This document shows positions 1 through 7,777 of a stretch of 48,913 bases of DNA, in pieces. The position numbers were made by a program, and so were the translations under genes. The stretch is from NCBI GenBank assembly GCA_902545555.1, contig CACCGK010000004.1:1-48913 (forward strand). Reading direction: 5' to 3'. This DNA is from an uncultured Pelagibacteraceae bacterium (lineage in GTDB: Bacteria > Pseudomonadota > Alphaproteobacteria > Pelagibacterales > Pelagibacteraceae). Position 1 is the stretch's first letter, and each line of letters begins with the position of its first letter. The notes below the pieces were generated by a model that was not told where the DNA came from, ran no database searches, and saw only the letters and a list, made by a program, of their open reading frames with translations.

Positions 1-189
1 AAGTTGTCCAACTGAATAACTCATATTAAATAAAGGCAACAAACCTGCTGCGTGCCAAGTAGATCCAGAAGTTAACTCTTTTCTTTCAACTAAAACAACA
101 TCAGACCAGCCCTTTTTTGCTAAATGATAAAGTGCACTTACCCCTACAACTCCTCCACCAACTACTACAACTTTAGTTTTTGTTTTCAT
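1..189 (-). CDS. Dimethylglycine/sarcosine dehydrogenase-like flavoprotein, N-terminal part (runs off the left edge)
   Basis: Only the first 63 residues lie in the window; the gene continues beyond base 1. ATG at 187-189. The start [16 protein letters not shown] is an FAD-binding Rossmann motif (GGGVVG, residues 11-16). It is followed by [15 protein letters not shown], where His46 is at the position of the covalent flavin histidine of dimethylglycine dehydrogenases. It closely resembles the N-terminus of the complete 801-residue flavoprotein at 7777-10182, with the same spacing and the same His46, so it is probably a paralogue. Expected reaction: oxidative N-demethylation of a secondary or tertiary amine. 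Whether a C-terminal folate (GcvT) domain follows cannot be seen. It lies 57 bases downstream of the DUF4864-like gene, at the end of the long minus-strand run. Confidence 0.75.
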   Translation of the reverse strand, partial: MKTKTKVVVVGGGVVGVSALYHLAKKGWSDVVLVERKELTSGSTWHAAGLLPLFNMSYSVGQL

Positions 190-246
190 TCTGCGATTCC
201 TACTAAATTTTTAATTGTTACGAAACAAAAATGTATAAGTGGACAA

Positions 247-723
247 TCAAATAGAGCTTCCAAGAGGGATTGGATTGGATACCATTGTGGTTAACCAACA
301 GTCTTTCAAAGTTCCCTCAGAGGTGTACTTTTCGACTTGCCAATTGAATTTGTGATAAATTTTATCCTTATCAAGAATGATAACTTCAAATTGAGCCCAT
401 TTGTCACTACTTCCAAGTTCAGTGATTGTGTGACTTAGGTGGTTAATCATCATCCCATAAGAGTCGCTTTTTATCATCATCTTAAAGTTGCTTAATGGTC
501 CTGTAACTCTCTTATTATTTGGGTGAGCAAATTTCCAAGTTTGTTCTATACCACTATCTTGATATTGAAGATCGTTTTGTTGAAGCCCACTCAATTGAAT
601 TTTTATAACTTCTTTTGGGCTTATAGTACTATTGGGGTTTAATAATTCAGCGTAAGAAAATGAAATAAGAAAAAAAAATAAAATTACAGCTTTAGAGATT
701 ATTAGCGGTTTTTCTAACATCAT
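247..723 (-). CDS. Secreted DUF4864-like protein
   Basis: 158 residues. The N-terminus is a signal peptide with a hydrophobic stretch at residues 9-22 and likely cleavage after SFSYA (about residue 25), so the product should be periplasmic. The rest resembles DUF4864: a helix ending LQQND, then FAHPNNKRVTGPLSNFKMMI and a C-terminal beta-rich half ending in a W-containing segment. The fold is probably NTF2-like; function unknown. Two ATGs are adjacent (723 and 720). Either one makes the gene overlap the end of the upstream quinone-reductase-like gene by about 30 bases, so the two are probably translationally coupled. Nothing ties it to a step in demethylation. Confidence 0.7.
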   Translation of the reverse strand: MMLEKPLIISKAVILFFFLISFSYAELLNPNSTISPKEVIKIQLSGLQQNDLQYQDSGIEQTWKFAHPNNKRVTGPLSNFKMMIKSDSYGMMINHLSHTITELGSSDKWAQFEVIILDKDKIYHKFNWQVEKYTSEGTLKDCWLTTMVSNPIPLGSSI

Positions 724-1261
724 TTAAAAATTTTTGTCTCTTGGCATCACTAACAAATTGTACTGCAAAATATCTTCTATAGACAATGTTATATATGCCA
801 CACATATGAAATACCCCTCTTTTTAATCTTCTAATTGGTAAGTTTAAAAAAAAAGTTGTAATTGCTAATCTTGGTGAACCATATGTGCAGAATATTATAG
901 CTTTTTTATCTCTTAAATTTCCAATTGGATAACCGTAATTTCCAACTAACCGTTTAAATCTAAACGCCCAAGGTGGGGCTAAAACTTTATCTATCCAACC
1001 CTCAACTATCGCTGGCATCCTAAAATTCCAAATTGGAGCAATTAAAACAATTGTATCACTTTCTTCGATTCTTTTTCTATGATCTAAAACTTCTTGATCA
1101 GGTTCTTCACCAGCAAAAACAGGATCAAATTTCTCTTTATATAAATCAACAACATCTACCTGATTTCCATTTACTTTTGATTGCTTAACGAATTCATCTC
1201 GAATTGCTGCATTAAATGAATTGTCATTGTAGTGCCCATACACTAAGAAAATTTTTTTCAT
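692..1261 (-). CDS. NAD(P)H dehydrogenase (quinone)-like flavoprotein, flavodoxin_2 fold
   Basis: 189 residues with the flavodoxin-like layout of NAD(P)H:quinone oxidoreductases: first strand MKKIFLVYGHYNDNSFN for the FMN/FAD phosphate, then SDTIVLIAPIWNFRMPAIVEGWIDKV, the typical flavin-binding segment of the family. It is expected to be a cytosolic two-electron reductase of quinones or similar acceptors. ATG at 1259-1261, 12 bases after the transporter gene, in the minus-strand run that begins with the Rieske oxygenase. It could supply reducing power to an oxygenase, but it lacks the 2Fe-2S domain of a Rieske reductase, so that is speculative. Confidence 0.75.
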   Translation of the reverse strand: MKKIFLVYGHYNDNSFNAAIRDEFVKQSKVNGNQVDVVDLYKEKFDPVFAGEEPDQEVLDHRKRIEESDTIVLIAPIWNFRMPAIVEGWIDKVLAPPWAFRFKRLVGNYGYPIGNLRDKKAIIFCTYGSPRLAITTFFLNLPIRRLKRGVFHMCGIYNIVYRRYFAVQFVSDAKRQKFLNDVRKTANNL

Positions 1262-1273
1262 TATGTTAAATTT

Positions 1274-2884
1274 TTATTCAGTAGTTTTGTATTTACTATT
1301 ATTAATTATAAATACAAATAAAATTGGAAGAATTAATGTTAAAAGTGTTACAAAAATTAACAGTATTCCAAGTTCAGAATAATCTGCGGTTGTTTGTATT
1401 TCGCCAGAAACCTTATCCTTAACCTCTCTTGTTACAGTAAATATTTCATTTAAATATTTTGTTCCTAACGCACTCGCTGATAGTGCTAGATTTGTAAAAG
1501 ATGCAAAAACTGCAAAAAAGGTTGCCTTTAAATGTGCTGGAGCATTTTTTGCTATCCAAGCTAATAGAGGTATCATTGAAACTTGGCCAAGCGGAGACTC
1601 CAACGCCGTATTAATTAATGCAATAAATTTAGCATCAACAACTCCACCTGTTAACGAGGCTGTCCAGTTATGAAAACCATAATACATTCCAACACTCGGT
1701 AAAAACAAAATCGCACCCGCAATACTTAAAACTACAATTATTTTAGCAATTGAATTATTTGCCATAAAAGGTCTTAATAAAACAATGCCAGCTAATGTTA
1801 AAATTGATGCTAATAATGATAGAACAGAAAAAAACTGCTCATTAAATCCAAGTTCATCAATTTCGAACCATGTTAAACCAGGGCCAGGACCTGGCATGGC
1901 TCTAAATATAAATATTATTACTGCTGTACCTACAATTGTTAATCTTAGTTCCTGAGGTAATTCCTTAATAAGTTTAAACATTAAAAACAAAATGATTATA
2001 ACTGAGCCTATAAAAACAATTTCTTGCGCAAACGGAACCTTAAAGGAACCAATAGACAATGTGAAAATAACAAAAACTAAACTTCCTCCTAATATCCACC
2101 AGTTTATTTTTGTTTTTTCATTACCTCTTTCATCTTTAAATTCTAGACCTTTAGATTTTAAAGATTGTATTTTTTTATATCTTAAATAATTTGCTAAAAT
2201 TACACCTAGTATAGAAACTAAAGGTATTACAAGAGCATAAATGTAGATATTTCCATATAAATTTATCTTATCAGCCTGCTCAAGGCTTTCCACATCTCTA
2301 AACAATATTACATTAACTAATGCAACAAGCACTGTACCACCAATAATAGCAAACCTTCCAAGTGTCTGCATTGTTGTGTGCATTATTTTTATTTGATCTT
2401 TAGAATAATCATTTCCTGTTTCATCAACCAAAGGAACTGCCTCAACTGTCATAGCATCGGCTACAACGTCCTGAACCACGTAACCAACTGGAGCTAAAAT
2501 CACACTTATCACAAACCATGTTTCTACCGAAAATACCTGGGACATATCTTCAGTATGAATAATCAATCCATACATAATTAGTAAACTAAGAGCTATCAAT
2601 GAAGCTCCAAAGTAGACCATGTAATTTTTTCTCTCCCAGATTAGATCTACTAAATGTCCTAATGGCATTTTTAATGCCCAAGGAATTCCAGCCCAAAAAC
2701 CTAGTCCTGCTAAAAATGCTGCTGATAAATTTAAATAATCTTTAACAAAAAATGTACCAACAATTCCTGTTAAACCAGAAATACCTGCAGCCATATAAAC
2801 CATTAATGGAGGTAGATAAGTCCATTTAAATTGACGACCCAAATCTAAAAATGTGCTGTCTAAAAATTTAATTATTTTGCTCAT
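1274..2884 (-). CDS. BT1-like (folate/biopterin-type) major facilitator transporter
   Basis: 536 residues, about 12 or more membrane segments, inner membrane. Two stretches fit the BT1 folate-biopterin family rather than generic sugar or drug MFS proteins: the early segment with KDYLNLS followed by IPWALKMPLGHLVDLIW (about residues 48-85), and the mid-protein PGPGPGLTWFEIDELGF (about residues 330-346). A Lys-rich cytoplasmic loop near 235-260 separates the halves. Substrates of bacterial BT1-like proteins are mostly untested, so folate or pterin transport is a family-level guess. The context is suggestive, because several THF-dependent demethylases lie nearby. The start overlaps the stop of the upstream CoA-binding gene by one base (TAATG). 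Confidence 0.6.
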   Translation of the reverse strand: MSKIIKFLDSTFLDLGRQFKWTYLPPLMVYMAAGISGLTGIVGTFFVKDYLNLSAAFLAGLGFWAGIPWALKMPLGHLVDLIWERKNYMVYFGASLIALSLLIMYGLIIHTEDMSQVFSVETWFVISVILAPVGYVVQDVVADAMTVEAVPLVDETGNDYSKDQIKIMHTTMQTLGRFAIIGGTVLVALVNVILFRDVESLEQADKINLYGNIYIYALVIPLVSILGVILANYLRYKKIQSLKSKGLEFKDERGNEKTKINWWILGGSLVFVIFTLSIGSFKVPFAQEIVFIGSVIIILFLMFKLIKELPQELRLTIVGTAVIIFIFRAMPGPGPGLTWFEIDELGFNEQFFSVLSLLASILTLAGIVLLRPFMANNSIAKIIVVLSIAGAILFLPSVGMYYGFHNWTASLTGGVVDAKFIALINTALESPLGQVSMIPLLAWIAKNAPAHLKATFFAVFASFTNLALSASALGTKYLNEIFTVTREVKDKVSGEIQTTADYSELGILLIFVTLLTLILPILFVFIINNSKYKTTE

Positions 2885-3318
2885 TAGTCACTTAAAACTG
2901 GAAAAGCTTGTCTAACTTTTAAAAAATATTTTTGATATTCCATTTTAGTACATTTGTTTTCAATATACTTAATATCATTTTTTTCCATCAATTCTTTTGC
3001 TTTTTCGTCTCGTATACCGAGCTGCAACCATAAAACTTTAGCATTAATTTTAACTGCATCTTCTGCAATAGCATAAACTTCTTTTGATGGTCTAAAAACA
3101 TCTACAATATCAATCTTATCTTTAATATCAGATATTTTTGCAAAAACTTCTTCTCCTAAAATTTTTTGACCCTTGGCTCTGGGGTTAACTGGATAAACTT
3201 TAAATCCATATTTTTGCATATATTTCATAACTATAGTTGACGCTTTTGTTGGATCGTTACTTACTCCTACCATGGCAATAGTATTATATTTTGAGAGAAT
3301 TTCCTTAATATCACTCAT
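2884..3318 (-). CDS. CoA-binding domain protein (YccU-like)
   Basis: 144 residues forming a single Rossmann-type CoA-binding domain. It has MVGVSNDPTKASTIVMKYM as the glycine-rich nucleotide loop, VYPVNPRAKGQKILGEEVF (second strand and loop) and DIVDVFRPSKE, the signature of this family. It resembles the CoA-binding part of succinyl-CoA synthetase alpha but lacks the catalytic half. These proteins bind CoA or acyl-CoA in the cytosol; their role is not established. TAATG junctions on both sides place it in the operon. With the crotonase nearby it hints that some step handles CoA thioesters, although no CoA ligase is visible. Confidence 0.8.
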   Translation of the reverse strand: MSDIKEILSKYNTIAMVGVSNDPTKASTIVMKYMQKYGFKVYPVNPRAKGQKILGEEVFAKISDIKDKIDIVDVFRPSKEVYAIAEDAVKINAKVLWLQLGIRDEKAKELMEKNDIKYIENKCTKMEYQKYFLKVRQAFPVLSD

Positions 3319-3500
3319 TAATTATTTTTAATCTGTTTCTCACAAAATATTCTAGCTTCAGAAGCAGTCATTGGTTTTTCCAATGTTTTAGTTCCAGCTA
3401 CACATGCCTCAATCGCTCTTTTTTGATTATGATCTTTAAAATTATAAATTACTAATGCACCAATAATAATAAAAACTACTATTAAAATATTTTTTATCAC
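3318..3500 (-). CDS. Small single-pass membrane protein, unknown
   Basis: 60 residues. GTG start at 3498-3500, overlapping the stop of the upstream crotonase gene by one base (TAGTG). The N-terminus IKNILIVVFIIIGALVIYNF is one membrane segment or an uncleaved signal anchor. The C-terminal part is soluble, with two cysteines (ACVAG, IFCEKQIKNN) that could form a disulfide outside the cytoplasm. No family recognised. The packed junctions on both sides argue it is real. Confidence 0.6.
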   Translation of the reverse strand: MIKNILIVVFIIIGALVIYNFKDHNQKRAIEACVAGTKTLEKPMTASEARIFCEKQIKNN

Positions 3501-4279
3501 TATTTATTTTTCCAATTTGGTTTTCTTTTTTCTAAAAAGGCAGAAATTCCCTCTTTAGCATCCATTGCCATCATGTTAAGGGTCATCATTTTGCTTGTGT
3601 AAGCATAAGCTTTATTTAAAGGCATTTCTAACTGTTTGTAAAAAGCTTGTTTTCCAATTTTAATTGTCAAATTAGATTTTGAGGCAATTTTGTTTGCCAC
3701 CTTTAATACTTCATTATTTAATTTTGATTTTGAAAAATAATCATTTATTAATCCTATTTCTTTTGCATAATTTGCTTTTATAGGTTCTCCAGTTAAAAGC
3801 ATTTTCATCATTGATTTTCGATTTATCTTTCTGCTTACAGCAACCATTGGTGTACTACAAAATAAACCGATATTTACACCTGGGGTTGCAAACAATGCAT
3901 CTTTAGTACTGTATGCTAAATCACAACTTGCAACTAATTGACAACCTGCTGCAAATGCAGCTCCATGAACTTTAGCAATTACAGGTTTTCTACCTTCAAC
4001 AATTTGAAGCATTACTTTTGAACAAAGATTAAATAATTTTAAATATTTATCTCTCTTTTTTAAACCTCTAACTTCTTTTAAATTGTGTCCTGCGCTAAAT
4101 CCTTTGCCTGCACCCTCTAATATTATTACTTTAACTTTTTTATGAGTATCTAATTTTTTTAATGCCTTTAATAAATCTGAAAGATTCTTGAATGATAAAG
4201 AATTATAAGTTTTTGGTTCAGCAATGATAATTGATGAAACTTCGTTGTTAATTTTTTTAATTTTAATGTTACTAGTCAT
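3500..4279 (-). CDS. Enoyl-CoA hydratase/isomerase (crotonase) family protein, ECHDC3-like
   Basis: 259 residues, standard crotonase length. Visible family features are the oxyanion-hole segment AGKGFSAGHNLKEV (about residues 57-69), AKVHGAAFAAGCQLVASCDLAY (about 102-123) and FATPGVNIGLFCSTP. The last matches the ECHDC3-type subgroup, in which the usual Pro-Glu of classical enoyl-CoA hydratase is Pro-Gly, so ordinary hydratase activity is doubtful. It acts on an acyl-CoA in the cytosol; substrate unknown. It sits between the 2OG-oxygenase and the small membrane protein with no spacing. Confidence 0.75.
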   Translation of the reverse strand: MTSNIKIKKINNEVSSIIIAEPKTYNSLSFKNLSDLLKALKKLDTHKKVKVIILEGAGKGFSAGHNLKEVRGLKKRDKYLKLFNLCSKVMLQIVEGRKPVIAKVHGAAFAAGCQLVASCDLAYSTKDALFATPGVNIGLFCSTPMVAVSRKINRKSMMKMLLTGEPIKANYAKEIGLINDYFSKSKLNNEVLKVANKIASKSNLTIKIGKQAFYKQLEMPLNKAYAYTSKMMTLNMMAMDAKEGISAFLEKRKPNWKNK

Positions 4280-5131
4280 TTAATCAGTTAATCCATCGGA
4301 TCTAGCCTGATTTCTTTCTATATGAATTGGTAAAACTTTGCCATAAATAGCTTTGGAATGTTCTGGGGTGTTTACTCTCCATGGGTCTAAAACATAAGCT
4401 GGAATACACATATACCTTGATTTTTGGCCTTCAACTTTTGTTACCCTATGCAAAGTAAATCTACCTTTAAAAATTTGTAAATCTCCTGGCTCTAATTTTA
4501 ATTGTCTTACTCTGGTTCTGTCTCCAGCTATAACTTTTTGAACTTCTTCAAAATTTTCATTTCCTGGTTCTCTAATATTTGGACAGTACTCAAATACACC
4601 ACCCTTCTCAGGTTTTTGGATCATTAAACTAAGCGTAAACTCACAACTATCAAAATGCCATGGGAGTACTCCATCTGGTTTCATAACATTATAAGCATGA
4701 CATGCTAAAGGATCTGCCCATCTGTAAATAGGAGAAACACCTAAACAAGCAGATACAAATTTTAAAATTTCTTCGGTTTCGTATAAATATTTCATTTCGG
4801 AGTTTTTTGGAAAACAATCTGAATTTAAATATCCATTGTATCTATTCATAAAAGTTCTTTTTGGATGATCTTTTGGTAATGAGGGATCGTCCTTTGCATA
4901 TAAGTAAGCATTAATACTCTCTTTAGACATATAAACTTCGTCTAATTGTTTTTCTAACTCTGAATTCATTACTTTAAGTGATTTAGGTAAAATAAAATTT
5001 GGAATTGTTGAACAACTATATTGATCAAGTTCTTCTTTACATTTTTTAACTAGATTTTGAATTATTGGTGAATTTAATTCATGTATTGGATATTTTTCTA
5101 AATCTACAATAGTCTTAAGTCTATCGTTCAT
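4280..5131 (-). CDS. 2-oxoglutarate/Fe(II)-dependent oxygenase
   Basis: 283 residues. The iron-binding triad of the double-stranded beta-helix is visible: His159 and Asp161 (WHFDSCEFTLSL) and His228 (FKGRFTLHRV), with Arg239 in the right place to bind the 2-oxoglutarate carboxylate. Because the Asp is present, the protein looks like a hydroxylase or demethylase-type oxygenase rather than a radical halogenase, where that residue is Gly or Ala. An N-terminal helical region of about 110 residues precedes the core. Substrate unknown; a small amine or amino acid is possible from context. It is 6 bases after the nucleotidyltransferase gene and directly abuts the crotonase. Confidence 0.75.
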   Translation of the reverse strand: MNDRLKTIVDLEKYPIHELNSPIIQNLVKKCKEELDQYSCSTIPNFILPKSLKVMNSELEKQLDEVYMSKESINAYLYAKDDPSLPKDHPKRTFMNRYNGYLNSDCFPKNSEMKYLYETEEILKFVSACLGVSPIYRWADPLACHAYNVMKPDGVLPWHFDSCEFTLSLMIQKPEKGGVFEYCPNIREPGNENFEEVQKVIAGDRTRVRQLKLEPGDLQIFKGRFTLHRVTKVEGQKSRYMCIPAYVLDPWRVNTPEHSKAIYGKVLPIHIERNQARSDGLTD

Positions 5132-5137
5132 TTAAAT

Positions 5138-5512
5138 TTATTTTAATTTTCCTTCTTCTCTCATTTTTGCTCTTATTTGAGTAGCTGATATTTTTTGAGT
5201 TTCTTCATCCAAAACTATTTCCTCAATTTTATATCCAACTCCCCTACCATAACAAATATTTGTAATATTAGGTACTAACATTATTTTAAATTGTCCTTCA
5301 AACTCAGGATTTAATCTGTCTTCAATGTTTTTTTTTACTGTTTCAAAATCAAAAGGATTATCATCTACACCTTTTACATCTCTAACTTGAATACAAACTT
5401 GTCCTGTTTTTTTTATAATTTCTTTAAACAAAGTATAATGTCCTTCGTGAAAAGGTTGCCATCTTCCTAGCATTTGTGCTGTTGGTTTTTTGTTATCCCA
5501 TTGGTGTGTCAT
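5138..5512 (-). CDS. Nucleotidyltransferase-like protein (HxGH superfamily)
   Basis: 124 residues when started at the ATG at 5510-5512, which gives an ATGA overlap with the stop of the kinase gene; a longer reading frame adds 11 unlikely residues upstream. Motifs: GRWQPFHEGH (residues 16-25), the HxGH nucleotide-binding signature, and ISATQIR (108-114), the second signature of this superfamily. Such enzymes move a nucleoside monophosphate (AMP or CMP) to a phosphorylated substrate. The arrangement GRWQPFH resembles NMN/phosphosugar adenylyl- or cytidylyltransferases. The substrate cannot be told. The overlap with the kinase suggests the two act consecutively on the same compound. Confidence 0.75.
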   Translation of the reverse strand: MTHQWDNKKPTAQMLGRWQPFHEGHYTLFKEIIKKTGQVCIQVRDVKGVDDNPFDFETVKKNIEDRLNPEFEGQFKIMLVPNITNICYGRGVGYKIEEIVLDEETQKISATQIRAKMREEGKLK

Positions 5513-5919
5513 TTTTTTATCTCCTCTATTATTTTTGGTGCCCAATTTTTTGCGTCCTGAGTTGTTACATGAAAATCAAAATTCTTAGGTTTAACAAACA
5601 TTTGATTTGTGTCTTCAAATCTTCCTTCTTTAATTGTATCGACCCACACCCTAAAATCTGCTGGAAACAAGCTTCTTGCTTCAGGGGTTGGTGCAATGAA
5701 ATCAGCAATTACATAATGACCTTTTGCTTTTATTTTTAAAGCTGCTTCAGCCATTCTTTTTGCTTGTCTTACCCTTCCTTCTTTTGAAAAATCCCAATCA
5801 TTTGCAGCCTTTCTTACTTCGTCAGCATTTAATCTTTTAGCATTTAAGAGAGGTGCCATTTCATTTGCTAGAGTTGTTTTACCAGCTCCAGGTAAACCCA
5901 TAACTAAAATAATTTTCAT
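5509..5919 (-). CDS. P-loop kinase, adenylylsulfate-kinase-like
   Basis: 136 residues, shorter than a typical APS kinase (about 200). Walker A is GLPGAGKTT (residues 8-16), followed by LNADEVR, the adenylylsulfate-kinase-like substrate segment, and VIADFIAPTPEARSLF, the equivalent of the APS-kinase region after Walker B. The annotation 'adenylylsulfate kinase' would be a family guess: no sulfurylase or sulfotransferase gene is visible. It probably phosphorylates a small hydroxylated compound in the cytosol. TAATG junction with the DddP-like gene upstream, ATGA overlap with the nucleotidyltransferase downstream. Confidence 0.7.
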   Translation of the reverse strand: MKIILVMGLPGAGKTTLANEMAPLLNAKRLNADEVRKAANDWDFSKEGRVRQAKRMAEAALKIKAKGHYVIADFIAPTPEARSLFPADFRVWVDTIKEGRFEDTNQMFVKPKNFDFHVTTQDAKNWAPKIIEEIKK

Positions 5920-7154
5920 TAAATATCTTCTAGCGGATGATGGGACATTAATTCAAGTCCATTTTCACCTACAAGATACTGTTGTTCAAGTTTTACACCC
6001 TCTTTACCACCAACTTTACCAATATAACTCTCAAGTGTAATTGTCATGTTCTTCTCAAAAGTTCCACCTTCTTCTCCACCATCATTTGGGTATCTTATTT
6101 GAGGCCACTCATCACACAACCCAATTCCATGAACCATACATGAATACCTATTTCCATAATACTCATCAGGCAAAACCCAAGATTTTTTTATAAATTCTTT
6201 AAAACTCATTCCTGGTTTTATTAATCTAAAATTATGATCAATTTGATTTCTAGCCATTGAATATAGTTTTTTTTGCTCATCATTAAATTTATGTCCAACT
6301 ACAAAGGCTCTTGATATATCAGCACAGTATCCATAGGGACCAACCATATCTGTATCAAAAGCAACAATTTCTCCTTGTTGCATAACTTTGTTACTACTCT
6401 CTTGCATCCATGGATTTGTTCTTTCACCAGACGATAAAATCCTACACTCAATCCACTCTCCTCCATTTTCAATATTTGTTTTATGTAAAATTGACCACAA
6501 TTCATCTTCAGTCATTCCTGGCTTAAGATCTGATCTCATTTTTGATACACCTTTTTCTGCAACTTCTATTGCTGCTTTCATACAAGTCAATTCATCAGGT
6601 GATTTTATTACTCTTGCTTGTTCTAAAATCAATTTTGCATCTACAACTTCAATTCCTTCTTTATTTAAAGCTGTAATCGCAGGACCATTTAAAACATCGA
6701 TTGCAATTTTTTTAGTTTTAAAATAATTTTTTGATAAATCTTTAACTTCATTTATCCATTTTAATAATTGATTGTCTGCTTGGTCTCCATTACTAAAATA
6801 ATCCCATGTAATTGCTGGTCTTATTTCATCAATTAGATTTAAATGCTTCGATAATATTTCACAATTAAAATACTCATAAAGAATTGTTGGTCCATTGACC
6901 GGTACAAAACAATATCTTGTTAAATTATGCATATTATAGACACTCATGTTCACAGTATCTAAAGCATAACGAACATTCACCGGGTCAAATAGAATACAAG
7001 CTTCTAAATTGTTTTTTACTAATTCTTTTCTAACCCTATCTAAACGATATGATCTTAAATTATCAAAATCAATCTCGTCTTCTCTTAATCTTTTTTTAGT
7101 AATAAAATTTTGTCTTGGTTTTATCTCAGGAGCTATTTTTCTACTAAACCTCAT
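5919..7154 (-). CDS. dddP: M24-fold metalloenzyme resembling DMSP lyase DddP
   Basis: 411 residues: an N-terminal creatinase-like domain (about 1-180) and a C-terminal pita-bread domain. The metal ligands Asp267, Asp269, Asp279, His342, Glu375 and Glu390 are all present, and their spacing agrees closely with DddP. In particular, the extra Asp two residues after the first ligand is a DddP feature that ordinary Xaa-Pro peptidases lack. Asp348 in HGIGLCDEW matches the proposed DddP catalytic base. The stretches GGEWIECRILSSG and RTNPW also look like DddP. DddP cleaves dimethylsulfoniopropionate (DMSP) to acrylate and dimethyl sulfide. The betaine-demethylating surroundings leave room for a related substrate, so lyase activity is not certain. 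ATGA overlap with the upstream methyltransferase. Confidence 0.65.
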   Translation of the reverse strand: MRFSRKIAPEIKPRQNFITKKRLREDEIDFDNLRSYRLDRVRKELVKNNLEACILFDPVNVRYALDTVNMSVYNMHNLTRYCFVPVNGPTILYEYFNCEILSKHLNLIDEIRPAITWDYFSNGDQADNQLLKWINEVKDLSKNYFKTKKIAIDVLNGPAITALNKEGIEVVDAKLILEQARVIKSPDELTCMKAAIEVAEKGVSKMRSDLKPGMTEDELWSILHKTNIENGGEWIECRILSSGERTNPWMQESSNKVMQQGEIVAFDTDMVGPYGYCADISRAFVVGHKFNDEQKKLYSMARNQIDHNFRLIKPGMSFKEFIKKSWVLPDEYYGNRYSCMVHGIGLCDEWPQIRYPNDGGEEGGTFEKNMTITLESYIGKVGGKEGVKLEQQYLVGENGLELMSHHPLEDI

Positions 7155-7777
7155 AATACCCTATACAAACCTAACCATGCGTTAACATCTTTGCTTGCAA
7201 TATAGTCAGATTTAAAAAATTCTACTTCTTCCCATTTCTTATTATCTTTTAGTATATCAATTTTTTTATCAAAACCATACTCTTCATGAATACCTTCATT
7301 TATAGTGAAACAAATTAATCCACCTGCTTTTGTTATTCGTATAAATTCATCTAATGCATTTGGTTTTACATGGCCAAATGTAAACGTACCAACACACATC
7401 ACTCCACCATAAAAATTATCCTCAGCTTCTATTGGTTGGTTTAAATCAACTTTAACTAATTTTTGATAAAGATCTTTTGGAACTGTATCTAATAAAGTTT
7501 GAGATAAATCAGCTCCGTGAAAATTTTTAAAACCATACTTTTTTAACTCAACTCCAACTAGACCTGTTCCACAGCCTGCATCAAAGATTAGCGTATCTTT
7601 ATTATTTTCGTGCTTGTTGAAAGTTGCTACGGTTTCCTTTGGGCCTGTATAGTTCCAATCAATCATATCTTTGTTATACTTATCTTTATCTCCCCAATCG
7701 TCGTAGTACTTCATGACTTCATCGGTGGTTTTAAGTTTATAAATTGGAATTTTGTTTCCTACGTCTTTTTGTGCCAT
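7151..7777 (-). CDS. Class I SAM-dependent methyltransferase
   Basis: 208 residues. SAM-binding motif I is FDAGCGTGLVG (about residues 65-75), followed by the acidic ligand in HGADLSQ and the post-core strand GGLICFTINEG. The fold is the METTL27/UbiE-like small-molecule type. The N-terminal YDDWGDKDKYNKDMIDWNY is typical of this subgroup. Cytosolic; acceptor unknown. It overlaps the dddP-like gene by four bases and begins one base inside the stop of the flavoprotein gene, so all three are probably made together. A thiol, amine or carboxyl acceptor related to the osmolyte pathway is a reasonable but untested guess. Confidence 0.75.
   Translation of the reverse strand: MAQKDVGNKIPIYKLKTTDEVMKYYDDWGDKDKYNKDMIDWNYTGPKETVATFNKHENNKDTLIFDAGCGTGLVGVELKKYGFKNFHGADLSQTLLDTVPKDLYQKLVKVDLNQPIEAEDNFYGGVMCVGTFTFGHVKPNALDEFIRITKAGGLICFTINEGIHEEYGFDKKIDILKDNKKWEEVEFFKSDYIASKDVNAWLGLYRVL

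Noticed and set aside
5513-5545. Upstream start of the nucleotidyltransferase
   Set aside because: The ATG at 5512 forms an ATGA overlap with the kinase stop, the usual junction here.
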